Shown here: positions 26,216 through 35,133 of the stretch, one piece after another | Numbering within the stretch: the stretch's first letter is position 1 | How the letters are laid out: every line of letters begins with the position of its first letter | Source of the DNA: Dermatophilaceae bacterium | GTDB lineage: Bacteria; Actinomycetota; Actinomycetes; Actinomycetales; Dermatophilaceae | Length of the DNA stretch: 64,000 bases | Direction: 5' to 3' | NCBI GenBank assembly: GCA_014377705.1 | Contig: JACMPC010000083.1 | Coordinates: 1 to 64,000, forward strand | Position numbers and translations under genes: made by a program | Notes under the pieces: generated by a model | Told to the model about the DNA's origin: nothing | Databases searched by the model: none | Seen by the model: only the letters and a program-made list of their open reading frames with translations

Positions 26216-27952
26216 ATGTCCACGCAGAGTCGCCCGGTCAGCCAGACCCGGTCGCGGTTCGCCGGCGCGGGTGGCGGGCTGGGGTCACCGTTCGGGAGGC
26301 AGTCGCGCGCAGTCCGACCCGCCCTCCAGCGGGCGGGTCGCCGCCTGCTGCACCTGTGGCGTTCCTCCCTGCAGCTGCGGGTCATCGTGTCGACCATGCT
26401 GCTCGGGCTTATCGTCGTCCTGATGCTCGGCTCTTATCTGTACCAGCGGATCGCCGACGGACTGGTCAGCGACCGGGTCCTCACGGCTCGCGCCGAGGCG
26501 ACGTCTCAGACCCGTGCCGCCCAGTCCCGATTCGACTCCGCCGGACGGATGGACGCGGTCAGCCTCACTCAGCTCGCGTTTGACGTGGTGGGCCAGCTGT
26601 CGTCTCCGGGCGCAGACCAGTCCCGCGAGGTGATCCTGACCCGCGCCAGGCGCAACACCGGGCCAGCCAGCATCCCGACCGTGCTCTCGGGCGACGTCGG
26701 GCTGAGCAGCGTGCCAGCCAGGCTACGCGCAGCGATCGCCGGCGACCCGAACCACCAGCAGGTGCAGATCATCTCGATCCGCTCAGCCGACGGCGCGTCG
26801 GTGTCCGCGGCAATTGTCGGGTCGCGGGTGACCCTGCCCACGGCGGGGCCGTACGAGCTGTATTTCGTGTTCCCCCTCGAGCGGGAGCAGCAGACCCTGC
26901 GCGTCGTGGGCCGGACGTTCGCGCTGGGTGGTATCGCCCTGGTGCTTCTGCTGGGCGGGGTGGCCTCTGTGGTGACTCGTCTGGTCGTCGACCCGGTTCG
27001 CCGCGCCGCGCTGGTCGCAGAGCGGCTGTCCTCGGGGCGGTTGCACGAGCGCATGCGCGCCCACGGCGAGGACGACATCGCCCGGCTCGGCAAGTCCTTC
27101 AATGCGATGGCCGACAACCTGCAGAAGAAGATCCGCCAGCTCGAGGACCTTTCCCGGGTGCAGCAGCGGTTCGTCTCCGACGTCTCGCATGAGCTGCGCA
27201 CCCCCCTGACGACGATCCGGATGGCCGGGGACCTGATCCACGACACCCGCCAGGACTTCGATCCCTCCGTGGCGCGCTCGGCAGAGCTGCTGCACAACGA
27301 GATTGACCGTTTCGAGTCTCTGCTGTCGGACTTGCTGGAGATCAGCCGTTTCGACGCGGGGGCGGCGGCGCTCGACGTCGAGGTCACGGATCTGCGTGCC
27401 ACTCTGGAGCGGACCATCGAGTCGACGGCGGCGCTGGCCGCCCGCCGTGGCAGTCGCCTCGAGGTTCTCCCGACCGACGGCCCGTGCGTTGCCGAGATCG
27501 ACCCGCGCCGGGTCGAGCGCATCCTGCGGAACCTGGTCGCCAACGCCATCGAGTATGGCGAGGGCCTACCCGTGAGGGTTCAGCTCGGCGTCAACGACGA
27601 TGCCGTTGCCGTGTCCGTCCGTGACGCCGGGGTGGGCCTGCGCCCGGGCGAGGCCGCCCTCGTCTTCAACCGGTTCTGGCGTGCCGACCCTGCCCGGGCG
27701 CGCACCACCGGTGGCACCGGGCTCGGGCTGGCGATCTCACGGGAGGACGCCAGGCTGCATGGGGGCTGGCTGCACGCCTGGGGTGAGCCCGGAGTGGGGT
27801 CCTGCTTCAGGCTGACGCTGCCCCGCCACACCGGGGTCCCGATTGAGTCTTCTCCGCTGCCGCTGAGGCCGCAGGAGCAACGAACCCCGTCAGGCCTGTC
27901 GAGGGAGCTGGTCACCCGGCCCGTCACGGTCCCGGGGGGTGCGCAGGAGTGA
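26216..27952 (+). CDS. mtrB: Sensor histidine kinase MtrB
   Basis: The membrane sensor of the MtrAB system, 578 residues. A long basic N terminus precedes the first membrane helix (about 54-77), followed by a 155-residue extracytoplasmic domain and the second helix (about 235-257). A HAMP domain comes next (VDPVRRAALVAERLSSGRL). HisKA has the phospho-acceptor H325 in SDVSHELRTPLTTIR. HATPase shows the N box RNLVANAIEYG, G1 VRDAGVGL and G2 TGGTGLGLAIS. The Ser/Pro-rich tail overlaps the lpqB start (GTGA). Confidence 0.95.
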   Translation: MSTQSRPVSQTRSRFAGAGGGLGSPFGRQSRAVRPALQRAGRRLLHLWRSSLQLRVIVSTMLLGLIVVLMLGSYLYQRIADGLVSDRVLTARAEATSQTRAAQSRFDSAGRMDAVSLTQLAFDVVGQLSSPGADQSREVILTRARRNTGPASIPTVLSGDVGLSSVPARLRAAIAGDPNHQQVQIISIRSADGASVSAAIVGSRVTLPTAGPYELYFVFPLEREQQTLRVVGRTFALGGIALVLLLGGVASVVTRLVVDPVRRAALVAERLSSGRLHERMRAHGEDDIARLGKSFNAMADNLQKKIRQLEDLSRVQQRFVSDVSHELRTPLTTIRMAGDLIHDTRQDFDPSVARSAELLHNEIDRFESLLSDLLEISRFDAGAAALDVEVTDLRATLERTIESTAALAARRGSRLEVLPTDGPCVAEIDPRRVERILRNLVANAIEYGEGLPVRVQLGVNDDAVAVSVRDAGVGLRPGEAALVFNRFWRADPARARTTGGTGLGLAISREDARLHGGWLHAWGEPGVGSCFRLTLPRHTGVPIESSPLPLRPQEQRTPSGLSRELVTRPVTVPGGAQE

Positions 27953-29739
27953 GGGGCGTTCGTCCGTTCTGGTTCTGTGTCGTGGTGGCGGTGGCCTCAG
28001 TGCTGAGCGCCTGCGGCGGGCTGCCTGCCAGCAGTGCGGTGCAGCAGGGTTCGCTGGTGGGTGAGCCGGCACTGCAACCCGTCCGGGTCCAGCCGGACGG
28101 TCCTCCGCCGGCTGGCGCATCCCCGGCACAGATCGTGCGCGGGTTCCTGCGGACAGGTGCGGGTACCGGCTTCGAGGACGACCACGCGATCGCACGGTCG
28201 TTCTTCGCCCGCAGCGTCAAGGACCAGTGGCGTCCGGAGTCGGGGGTCAAGGTCTACGCGGACGACTCCGCGCTCAAGGCCGAGCTGCTGACCCCCACCA
28301 CCGTCCGGGTGAGTGCCATGATCGTCGCGGAGGTGGACAGCGCCGGTCGCTATCGGCAGACGCCGGCCGGCACGCTGGCCCAGGCAACCTTCGGCATGCG
28401 GAAGCTGGGCGTGGGCTGGCGAATCTCGGCCCCACCGCAAGGATTTGGCCTGTGGCTCAGCGAGCGAGACCTCGAGCGCAGCTATCGCTCCTTCATCGTT
28501 GCCTATGTCTCCACGGTCGCCCGGACGATGGTGGTAGACCGGCGGTGGTTCCCGATCACACCCGGGCTGGCCACGACCCTGGCGCGAGCGCAGCTGGGGC
28601 CAGTACCCGGCTATCTGGCCGGGGCGGCGCGGACCGGTGTCCCGCCGGGGACCAGGCTGGCAGTGGACAGCGTCCCGGTCGGGTCGGGCAGGGCGATAGT
28701 CGACCTGTCACCATCCGCCCTGGTGGCCAGCCCTGACCTGCGCCGGGCCATGTGGGCGCAGTTCGTCACGACGCTCATGCAGGTGGCGCCGGTGTCCGAG
28801 GTGTCGCTGGAGGTCAAAGGGGCCGGACTGGACCTGCCCGACACCTCGGGCCGGGTGTCTGACCTGACGACGTTGGGCTACCAGCCGCGCGCCGCCGCCT
28901 CGATCGAGACGGCCATCCTGCGCAAGGGCACCCATCTGAGCCGGGTCTCCTCGGACAGCCCCCCGGTCCAGGACCAGCCGCTCAAGCCGCCGAACCTGCC
29001 CGCCAGCGCTGTCCTGCCCGAGATCCCTGCCGGGTGGGTCTCCCTGGCGCTGTCCTGGAACGGGCAGGAGATCGCCGCGATCGGGGGAGATCACAAGGAC
29101 CTGGCGCGCTGGCAGTGGAACCGGCACGTTCAGCTGCGACAGTTCGGCCGCGCCCTGACCAGGCCCTCCTATGACTCGCTGAACGGTCTTTGGGTTGCCG
29201 GGCAGGTCGGCGGGGTCTCCAGGGTGTGGGTCATCGACACGTCGGTGAGCCCGATGGAGAAGGCCAAGCCGCGCGCGATTCAGGTCCCCTGGCTGGTCAA
29301 CCGCTTTGTGCTCGCCCTGAAGGTCGCTCCCGACAACCAGCGGGCGGCGCTGATCACCAGCGACCTCACCGGTCGGGACATCCGCGTCATGGTGGCCGGT
29401 ATCGCCCGTTCCGCCGGCGGTGCGCCGCTCTCCCTGGCCGCGGAGCCGCTCCGGGTCGGGTGGACCCTCACCTCGGCGACGGATCTGGCCTGGGTGGATG
29501 ACAGCACCCTGGCGGTGGTCGGCCGGGTCAGTCCCAAAAGCCCCATCGGGCCTCAGCTGGTCGAGATCGGGGGCAAGATCACGGCCATGCCGCCGGTGGC
29601 CGGCACCCGTCTGGTGACCAATACCGGCGGGCTTCGCGGCATCGTCGTGCTGACTGACCGGGGCCAGATCCTGGCGCGTGCCGGCAGTGGCTGGCAGGTG
29701 CTGCAGACCGGCACCGACTTCTTGATCCCGGGGGAGTAG
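27949..29739 (+). CDS. lpqB: Lipoprotein LpqB (MtrAB accessory)
   Basis: A 596-residue secreted lipoprotein that interacts with the MtrB sensor domain in mycobacteria and affects MtrA signalling. The signal sequence ends with the lipobox LSAC, giving lipidated C22. An N-terminal domain is followed by a GerMN domain (about 205-290, including RLAVDSVPVGSGRAIVDLS). A C-terminal LpqB beta-propeller region begins around 350 (GWVSLALSWNGQEIAAIGG). The GTG start overlaps the mtrB stop, so the three-gene order mtrA-mtrB-lpqB is tightly coupled. Confidence 0.93.
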   Translation: MRGVRPFWFCVVVAVASVLSACGGLPASSAVQQGSLVGEPALQPVRVQPDGPPPAGASPAQIVRGFLRTGAGTGFEDDHAIARSFFARSVKDQWRPESGVKVYADDSALKAELLTPTTVRVSAMIVAEVDSAGRYRQTPAGTLAQATFGMRKLGVGWRISAPPQGFGLWLSERDLERSYRSFIVAYVSTVARTMVVDRRWFPITPGLATTLARAQLGPVPGYLAGAARTGVPPGTRLAVDSVPVGSGRAIVDLSPSALVASPDLRRAMWAQFVTTLMQVAPVSEVSLEVKGAGLDLPDTSGRVSDLTTLGYQPRAAASIETAILRKGTHLSRVSSDSPPVQDQPLKPPNLPASAVLPEIPAGWVSLALSWNGQEIAAIGGDHKDLARWQWNRHVQLRQFGRALTRPSYDSLNGLWVAGQVGGVSRVWVIDTSVSPMEKAKPRAIQVPWLVNRFVLALKVAPDNQRAALITSDLTGRDIRVMVAGIARSAGGAPLSLAAEPLRVGWTLTSATDLAWVDDSTLAVVGRVSPKSPIGPQLVEIGGKITAMPPVAGTRLVTNTGGLRGIVVLTDRGQILARAGSGWQVLQTGTDFLIPGE

Positions 29740-29743
29740 CCCG

Positions 29744-31012
29744 GTGACCTCGTCCGAGATCGAGGCTTGTCCCTCGTGGCGGGCCCGCCCGCTTCACAGC
29801 CAGTGGATGCAGGCGGAGCGCTTCGCCCTCTGGTTCCCGCTGACCGTGTTCTTCGTGACGCGTGCTGTTAACGCCGTGATGTTCGCCCTTGCCTCCGGCA
29901 GGCAGATCGCGATCCCCTTCACGGGACTCGGAGGTAAGCTGGCGATCGACTCACCGGCCTCTCCCGACTACTGGGTCGTCGCCTCCAACTGGGACGGCCG
30001 GTGGTACGGCGTTATAGCAACCTACGGATACCCGGATCACCTTCCGCTCGACTCTGCCGGACAGGTTCTGCAGAACGCGTACGCGTTTCCGCCCCTGTAC
30101 CCAATGCTGACCCGCTTCCTGATGCTGACGACCGGCCTCGACTTCACCAGAGCCGGGCCGATCGTGAGTCTCGTGTGCGGCGCCGGTGCCATGGTGCTCG
30201 TGTACCGGCTGGTCGCCGACAGCGCCGGTCGGCGTGCCGGCGCGCTCACCGTGGTGTTGGTGTGCACCTTCATGAGCGCGCCGGTCTTTCAGATGTGCTA
30301 TTCCGAGGGCCTGACCCTGCTGCTCGTCAGCGGCTCCCTCACCTTGTTGAGTCGAAGGCGGTACGCGCTGCTGGCTTGTGCGTTGCTGCTGTTGTCGCTG
30401 ACCCGTCCGGTGGGGTCCGCGGTCGTTCTGGTGGTTCTCGTGCATGGGCTGATGCGCTACCGGAACCGGTCGAGGGAGCACTTTTCCTTGCGCGATCGAC
30501 TCTGGGTTCTCGGGGTAGCCGGCTTCGGCACACTTCTGGCCGGGCTGTGGCCGCTGTGCGTAGCCCTGATGACGGGGGAGGGTGACGCCTACCTCAACAG
30601 CATGGCGGCGTGGACTCAGGACCGCAGCTCCCGGGCGCTCAGCGTGTGGCCGGTGGCCCTCTGGCAGCTGGGGGGTTTCCTTGGACTTCTGGCGCTACTG
30701 CTGCTGGTCATGGCCATCACCTGGCTCGTCAGGCGGCCTGGTGCTCGTCAGTGGACCGTCGAGGTCAGGGCGTGGGCGTGGGCCTATCCGCTGTATCTCC
30801 TGTTCGTCACCGGGCCAGCGCCCAGCACCATCAGGCATGGGGTGCTTGCCTTCCCGCTCCTGTGGCCCTTCGTCGAGCGAACAAAAGGAACAGACAGGAG
30901 AGCGCAGCTCGGGTTCGCCCTGGCTTTGGCCGCGGTCGGGCTGGTTGCCCAGTGGGTATGGATCAACGACTACGTGGTCGTCACGACGCGCGCCGACAGC
31001 ACCTTCCCCTGA
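29744..31012 (+). CDS. PIG-V-like (Mannosyl_trans2) membrane glycosyltransferase
   Basis: A 422-residue GT-C type membrane protein. After the first hydrophobic helix the extracytoplasmic loop contains SNWDGRWY (residues 81-88), the acidic WDG motif typical of PIG-V and related polyprenyl-phosphate-mannose transferases, then GYPDHLP. About ten more helices follow, with conserved SEGLTLLL, TRPVGSAVV and STIRHGVLAFPLLWPF. It starts five bases after lpqB and so may be co-transcribed with it. It is paralogous to the minus-strand gene at 32444-33655. Acceptor unknown. Confidence 0.82.
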   Translation: MTSSEIEACPSWRARPLHSQWMQAERFALWFPLTVFFVTRAVNAVMFALASGRQIAIPFTGLGGKLAIDSPASPDYWVVASNWDGRWYGVIATYGYPDHLPLDSAGQVLQNAYAFPPLYPMLTRFLMLTTGLDFTRAGPIVSLVCGAGAMVLVYRLVADSAGRRAGALTVVLVCTFMSAPVFQMCYSEGLTLLLVSGSLTLLSRRRYALLACALLLLSLTRPVGSAVVLVVLVHGLMRYRNRSREHFSLRDRLWVLGVAGFGTLLAGLWPLCVALMTGEGDAYLNSMAAWTQDRSSRALSVWPVALWQLGGFLGLLALLLLVMAITWLVRRPGARQWTVEVRAWAWAYPLYLLFVTGPAPSTIRHGVLAFPLLWPFVERTKGTDRRAQLGFALALAAVGLVAQWVWINDYVVVTTRADSTFP

Positions 31013-31013
31013 T

Positions 31014-32444
31014 TCAGCCACCGGCCCCGGTGGGGGCCGCCAGCAGCAGGTATCCGTCGTCTCTGCCCACCGCGCGCCAGTGAAGCCGGTCGGCGAGCGC
31101 GATGGCCAGTGGCGAGTGCTCTTTCACCAGTGCGTACGAGGAACCGGTGGTCTCCAGGAACTTCTCCCATCCGTTGTTCACCTGCGAGGTCCGGATGTAG
31201 CCCTCGAACTGGGCCCTGGGAAAGGCCTCAGCCCGCCCGTCAATCACGGGCTCGAGGCTGGGATGCCGCCATAGCAGCCAGCCGCCCAGCTTGAAGTCGT
31301 TGAAGACGACCGTGTGTGGCGGAAGTCGGTCAAGGAAGGCGTTCAGCGCGTTGGGAACGTTGGCCGGCGTTGCCGTGGCGGCCGGCAGCAGGAGGGTCAC
31401 CACTGCCAGAGCGGCCACCACGGCGCCGCCGAGTGCGGCAAGCTCGCGCCGGCTGACCCGCGGGGTGTCACCAGGCAGCAGAGACTGCAGCGCGGCAGCC
31501 ATCAGGGGCGCCACCATCGCGGCTGCCAGAGTCACCGTCCTGGCCGACAGCATCGCCCAGCAGGTGGCCAGCAGCAGCAGACCGATCTGCGTCCAGGCAA
31601 CCTGTCGGCCCCTCGCCCAGGTCAGGGCTACCACGGCGATCATCCCCGCGGTGGCGGCCGCCGACAGGTCATGGATGGATGGTGACGCCCACTCGGTGAT
31701 GAATTCGGTGACACCGGCGACCGCGAACGGCGAAGCTAGCAGCCTGGGTCCGGCGGGAGTCATGGAGGCGAGGATCAGGCTTGAAACCGGAATGGCCAGC
31801 AGCCTCAGAGCGATCACGCCGCGGATGCGACGGTCCAGGATCAGCCCGACAACCACCACAGCCCCGACGGCGATACCACTGAACCACATTCCGTGCGAGC
31901 AGGCCCAGAGCCAGGAGAGGGGGATGAGCCACCATCGGGGTCGCAGGTCCCTGGTCGTGCGCAGCCAGGCGCTGGTCACGACCAGCAGCAGGATGAAGGA
32001 CACCAGCTGAGGGCGAGGTGTCAGGGTGGCACTCATTCCCAGGAACGCGACGAGCGTCGCCACGGTCGCCGCGAGGACGTCGGCCTCGCCGCGACAGGTG
32101 AGGTAGAGCACGGCTGCGAGCAGGACCAGCCCTGCGCACAACAGCCACACCACGCCAGGCAGCCCGAAAACGTGCTCGACTCTGCTCGCGATCACCTCGG
32201 GCAGCCACTGGGTGGTCACCCAGGGCTCCGTCGCGAACCTGGTCCAGGGTGCGGGGTCGGTGAAGTTCCAGGAACGCCAGAGGTCATCGCCCAGCCGCAG
32301 GTGCCACCAGGTGTCTGGGTCGCCAATCGGCCCGAAGCCCTGTCGGGCGGCCATCCCGATCAGTCCCACGACGAGAAGGAACGGCATCCATCTCGGCAGC
32401 AGGGGCCGGATGGGGGCTGGCCTGTCTTGCGAGTCCGGCGTCAT
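31014..32444 (-). CDS. Multi-pass GT-C-like membrane protein, paralogue 1 of 3
   Basis: 476 residues from ATG 32444, which overlaps the preceding gene's stop (TGATG). It has about ten hydrophobic helices and family signatures shared with the next two paralogues: GDPDTWWHLRLGDDL in the first loop, TQWLPEVIAS, TPRPQLVSFILL, DLRPRWWLIPLSWLWACSHG and GPRLLASPF. The C-terminal extracytoplasmic tail has VVFNDFKLGGWLLW and PVIDGRAEAF. A tail of the form NDF..GGWLLW..P....IDGR is seen in bacterial GT39-like membrane proteins. The acidic-aromatic first loop suggests a glycosyltransferase using a lipid-linked sugar, but this is inference. Confidence 0.7.
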   Translation of the reverse strand: MTPDSQDRPAPIRPLLPRWMPFLLVVGLIGMAARQGFGPIGDPDTWWHLRLGDDLWRSWNFTDPAPWTRFATEPWVTTQWLPEVIASRVEHVFGLPGVVWLLCAGLVLLAAVLYLTCRGEADVLAATVATLVAFLGMSATLTPRPQLVSFILLLVVTSAWLRTTRDLRPRWWLIPLSWLWACSHGMWFSGIAVGAVVVVGLILDRRIRGVIALRLLAIPVSSLILASMTPAGPRLLASPFAVAGVTEFITEWASPSIHDLSAAATAGMIAVVALTWARGRQVAWTQIGLLLLATCWAMLSARTVTLAAAMVAPLMAAALQSLLPGDTPRVSRRELAALGGAVVAALAVVTLLLPAATATPANVPNALNAFLDRLPPHTVVFNDFKLGGWLLWRHPSLEPVIDGRAEAFPRAQFEGYIRTSQVNNGWEKFLETTGSSYALVKEHSPLAIALADRLHWRAVGRDDGYLLLAAPTGAGG

Positions 32445-33655
32445 CACGGGAACGGTGGTCCGACGGGCGGGTGGGTGACGACCAGGAACTGCGAGATCCA
32501 CACCCACTGCGTCAGTAGCCCGCAGGCCGCCAGGATCGCGATCAGCCCTAGTCGTCGACGACGCTGCGACGTCGAGGGGGCCACATCCGGAAACGGCCAC
32601 ATCAGCGGGAATGCGAGGAGCAGGTGGCGAATGGTGCTGCTACCCAGCGCGGTGGCCAAAACGAGGTACAGGGGATAGAAACCCGCCCAGGCGCGGACTT
32701 CCGGGCCCCAGGCGCGGGCGGCACCGCGCAATACGATCACGGCTATCAGGGCGAGGACCACGACGAGGACGGCAACGCCCCCGATACCGCCTTTTGCCCA
32801 GGCCAGGGCCGGGAACTGGGTCAGTATCCTGAGTTCGCCCGATGTGCCCCAGGCCGACATCGTCTGCGTGTATGCCGTGGGGTTCCCCGTCGCGATCGCC
32901 GCGATGGCGGGCCACAGGGCGGTCGCGGCAACGCCGAGACCCGCCAGGCCAACCACCCGCCACCGGTCCAACGCGTGAAAGGGCTCAGCGAAACGGTGCC
33001 GGTAGCGAGAGATCCCGTGAACGACCAGAACAGGCACGAAGGCAAGCGCCACCGCCCGGGTCAGGGCCAGCGTCACGAGGACCGGGATGAGCCAGCCATA
33101 CCGACGGTTGCCCAGGAGCAGCAGCGCGGTGCAGAGCAGTAGCAGTGCCAGGCTCTCGGTATAGGCGATCTGCATCGCCGGTGCGGCCATGTAGGTGCAG
33201 GTGAGCAGGACTGTCGCCGAGGCTGCGAATCGTCCCGAGGTCTGGTTGATCAGGCGGAACATGGCGATGACGGCCGCGGCCCCCAGGAGAAGGCTCAGGA
33301 TGGGAGCGACAGCCAGGAAGCTGAGTCCGCTGAGGCGCATGATCGCGCCGGCCAGGAGTGGGTAGGCGGGGTAGAAACCCCACTGGTTCTGCAGAGCCTG
33401 CCCGGAGGGCCCTCGCGGGATGGTCGTCGGGTATCCGTCGGTTGCGATACGCAGATACCACTGCCCGTCCCAGTTCGAGGCCACGGATCCGTAAGGCAAC
33501 CCTGGTGGCAGGTTGATCTGATGACGAGCGGCGATGAGGACGAGGGTGACATCGACCAGGCGGGCGATCGCATACACGGCGAGCGGGAACCACACGGCGT
33601 AAGCCATTCGCGGCTTGGGCAGTGCAAGGCGTGAGAGCACGGAAGACGTGGTCAA
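32444..33655 (-). CDS. PIG-V-like (Mannosyl_trans2) membrane glycosyltransferase, second copy
   Basis: A 403-residue paralogue of the gene at 29744. It shares SNWDGQWY (61-67), DGYPTTIPRGPSGQALQN, YTESLALLLL, LTRAVALAF and SSTIRHLLLAFPLMWPF. It is the third gene of a four-gene minus-strand run in which each start overlaps the previous stop by one to four bases, so synthesis of all four is coupled. The two copies on opposite strands flank a GT-C-like paralogue, implying local duplication. Probably transfers a sugar from polyprenyl phosphate outside the membrane. Confidence 0.8.
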   Translation of the reverse strand: MTTSSVLSRLALPKPRMAYAVWFPLAVYAIARLVDVTLVLIAARHQINLPPGLPYGSVASNWDGQWYLRIATDGYPTTIPRGPSGQALQNQWGFYPAYPLLAGAIMRLSGLSFLAVAPILSLLLGAAAVIAMFRLINQTSGRFAASATVLLTCTYMAAPAMQIAYTESLALLLLCTALLLLGNRRYGWLIPVLVTLALTRAVALAFVPVLVVHGISRYRHRFAEPFHALDRWRVVGLAGLGVAATALWPAIAAIATGNPTAYTQTMSAWGTSGELRILTQFPALAWAKGGIGGVAVLVVVLALIAVIVLRGAARAWGPEVRAWAGFYPLYLVLATALGSSTIRHLLLAFPLMWPFPDVAPSTSQRRRRLGLIAILAACGLLTQWVWISQFLVVTHPPVGPPFP

Positions 33656-35133
33656 GGTGGCCTCGGCGCTGGGGGGGCCTTAAGCAGTGTGTAGTCGGCA
33701 TCCGTTCCCACGGTCGTCCAGCCAAGCTTTTCCCGCAGCGCGGCGCTCAGGGGTGCCTGCGTCTTCAGCAGCGCGTACCTGGGCTTGGTTCGATCGAGAA
33801 AGCTCTGCCAGCCGGGGCGCACCTCCTCGGCGTGCTTGTAGTCGCGGACGTAGTCCGCCGAGTAGATCTCGGAGCGCAGGTCGATCACCGGCGTCAGCTT
33901 CGGCGCGGCCCACAGGAGCCACCCGCCGGCGGTGAAGTCGTTCAGGACGACAGTCTTGGCCGGTATGGCGCCCAGCTGCCGGCGAAGCCCCTCCGGCCAG
34001 CCACTCGGTCGTTGTGCCACAGCGGCGGATATCGGCATCGCAACGATGGCCGCGGCCGTGACAAGTCCGACCCACCTTGATGTACTGCGGCGGGACAGCC
34101 GCGTCTCTGCGTGGCCGCGCTGCTCCTGCAGGGCAGAGGCCAGCAAAGGAGCCGCGATGATCGACCCGATGGGGATGGTGCGAAACATCGCCAGCGTGCA
34201 GACCACGGCAGTTCCTGCCAGGGCGATCTGCCACCAAGGTCGCGCCGACGTGCCACGAACCCATGGCAGGAGCGCCAGAGCGATCATCGAGAGGGTGATC
34301 GCCGCGAAGATGTCTCGGGCGTCGGTCGGCTGCCACTCCTGCACGAACTGTGCGGCATTGGATGACACCTCCAGCGGGGTGAGGAGGAGCCGGGGCCCGA
34401 CAGGGGTCAGGGCCGCTGCCAGGACGGAGAGGACGGGGACGGCCAGCAGCCTGGCAGCAGCGCGCCGGTCCAGCCGTCGGTCCAGCGCCAGACCCGCGAT
34501 CACCACCACGCCGATGAGCGCGCCGACCCCCCACAGACCGTGGCTGCACGCCCAGAGGAAGGTCATGGGCGCGAGCCACCAACGTGGCCGCAGATCCCCT
34601 GCCGTCTTCCACCAGGCTCCCACCGTGACGGCAAGCAGGACGAAGCTGACGAGCTGGGGACGCTCAGACAGGCTTCCTCCGGTGCCGATCAGACCGGCGA
34701 GGGCGGCCATGATCGCAGGTACGGCGTCGGCTGCCTGTCGGCAGGCCCAGACGAGGGAGGAGATCAGTGCCAGCATCGCCGCGCAGCGCAGCCAGGCGAC
34801 CGCCGGCAGGCCGAAGAGCTGATAGCCCTGCTCGGCGATGACCTCCGGCAGCCACTGGGTGAGGACGAAGGGCCGCGACGAGAAGGGCACCCAGGGATCG
34901 GGTCCGCTGAACCGCCAGTCGGAGAGCACATAGGCGCCGGCCCTGAGGTGCCACCAGGCATCGGGGTCGCTGACAGGGCGAATCCCGAGCCTGACCGTGG
35001 TGGCGACGGCGAACAGGGCCAGTGCGGGCACGAGCCAGCGAGCGTCCCGGTGCCGGTCGAGGGGCGTGGCCTGGCCGGTCTTCCCGGTCTGACCATTGTC
35101 CTCGGTGGTCGCCACCAGGGACTGCCTGCTCAT
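33652..35133 (-). CDS. Multi-pass GT-C-like membrane protein, paralogue 2 of 3
   Basis: 493 residues from ATG 35133, overlapping the upstream gene's stop (ATGA). Shared signatures are VSDPDAWWHLRAGAYV, TQWLPEVIAE, ERPQLVSFVLL, DLRPRWWLAPMTFLWACSHG, GPRLLLTPLEV, EWQPTDARDIF, VVLNDFTAGGWLLW and PVIDLRSEIY. The final Asp-Gly-Arg of paralogue 1 is here Asp-Leu-Arg. The N-terminal 35 residues are hydrophilic and cytoplasmic. Closest in pattern to the next gene (EWQPT motif and spacing). Confidence 0.7.
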   Translation of the reverse strand: MSRQSLVATTEDNGQTGKTGQATPLDRHRDARWLVPALALFAVATTVRLGIRPVSDPDAWWHLRAGAYVLSDWRFSGPDPWVPFSSRPFVLTQWLPEVIAEQGYQLFGLPAVAWLRCAAMLALISSLVWACRQAADAVPAIMAALAGLIGTGGSLSERPQLVSFVLLAVTVGAWWKTAGDLRPRWWLAPMTFLWACSHGLWGVGALIGVVVIAGLALDRRLDRRAAARLLAVPVLSVLAAALTPVGPRLLLTPLEVSSNAAQFVQEWQPTDARDIFAAITLSMIALALLPWVRGTSARPWWQIALAGTAVVCTLAMFRTIPIGSIIAAPLLASALQEQRGHAETRLSRRSTSRWVGLVTAAAIVAMPISAAVAQRPSGWPEGLRRQLGAIPAKTVVLNDFTAGGWLLWAAPKLTPVIDLRSEIYSADYVRDYKHAEEVRPGWQSFLDRTKPRYALLKTQAPLSAALREKLGWTTVGTDADYTLLKAPPAPRPP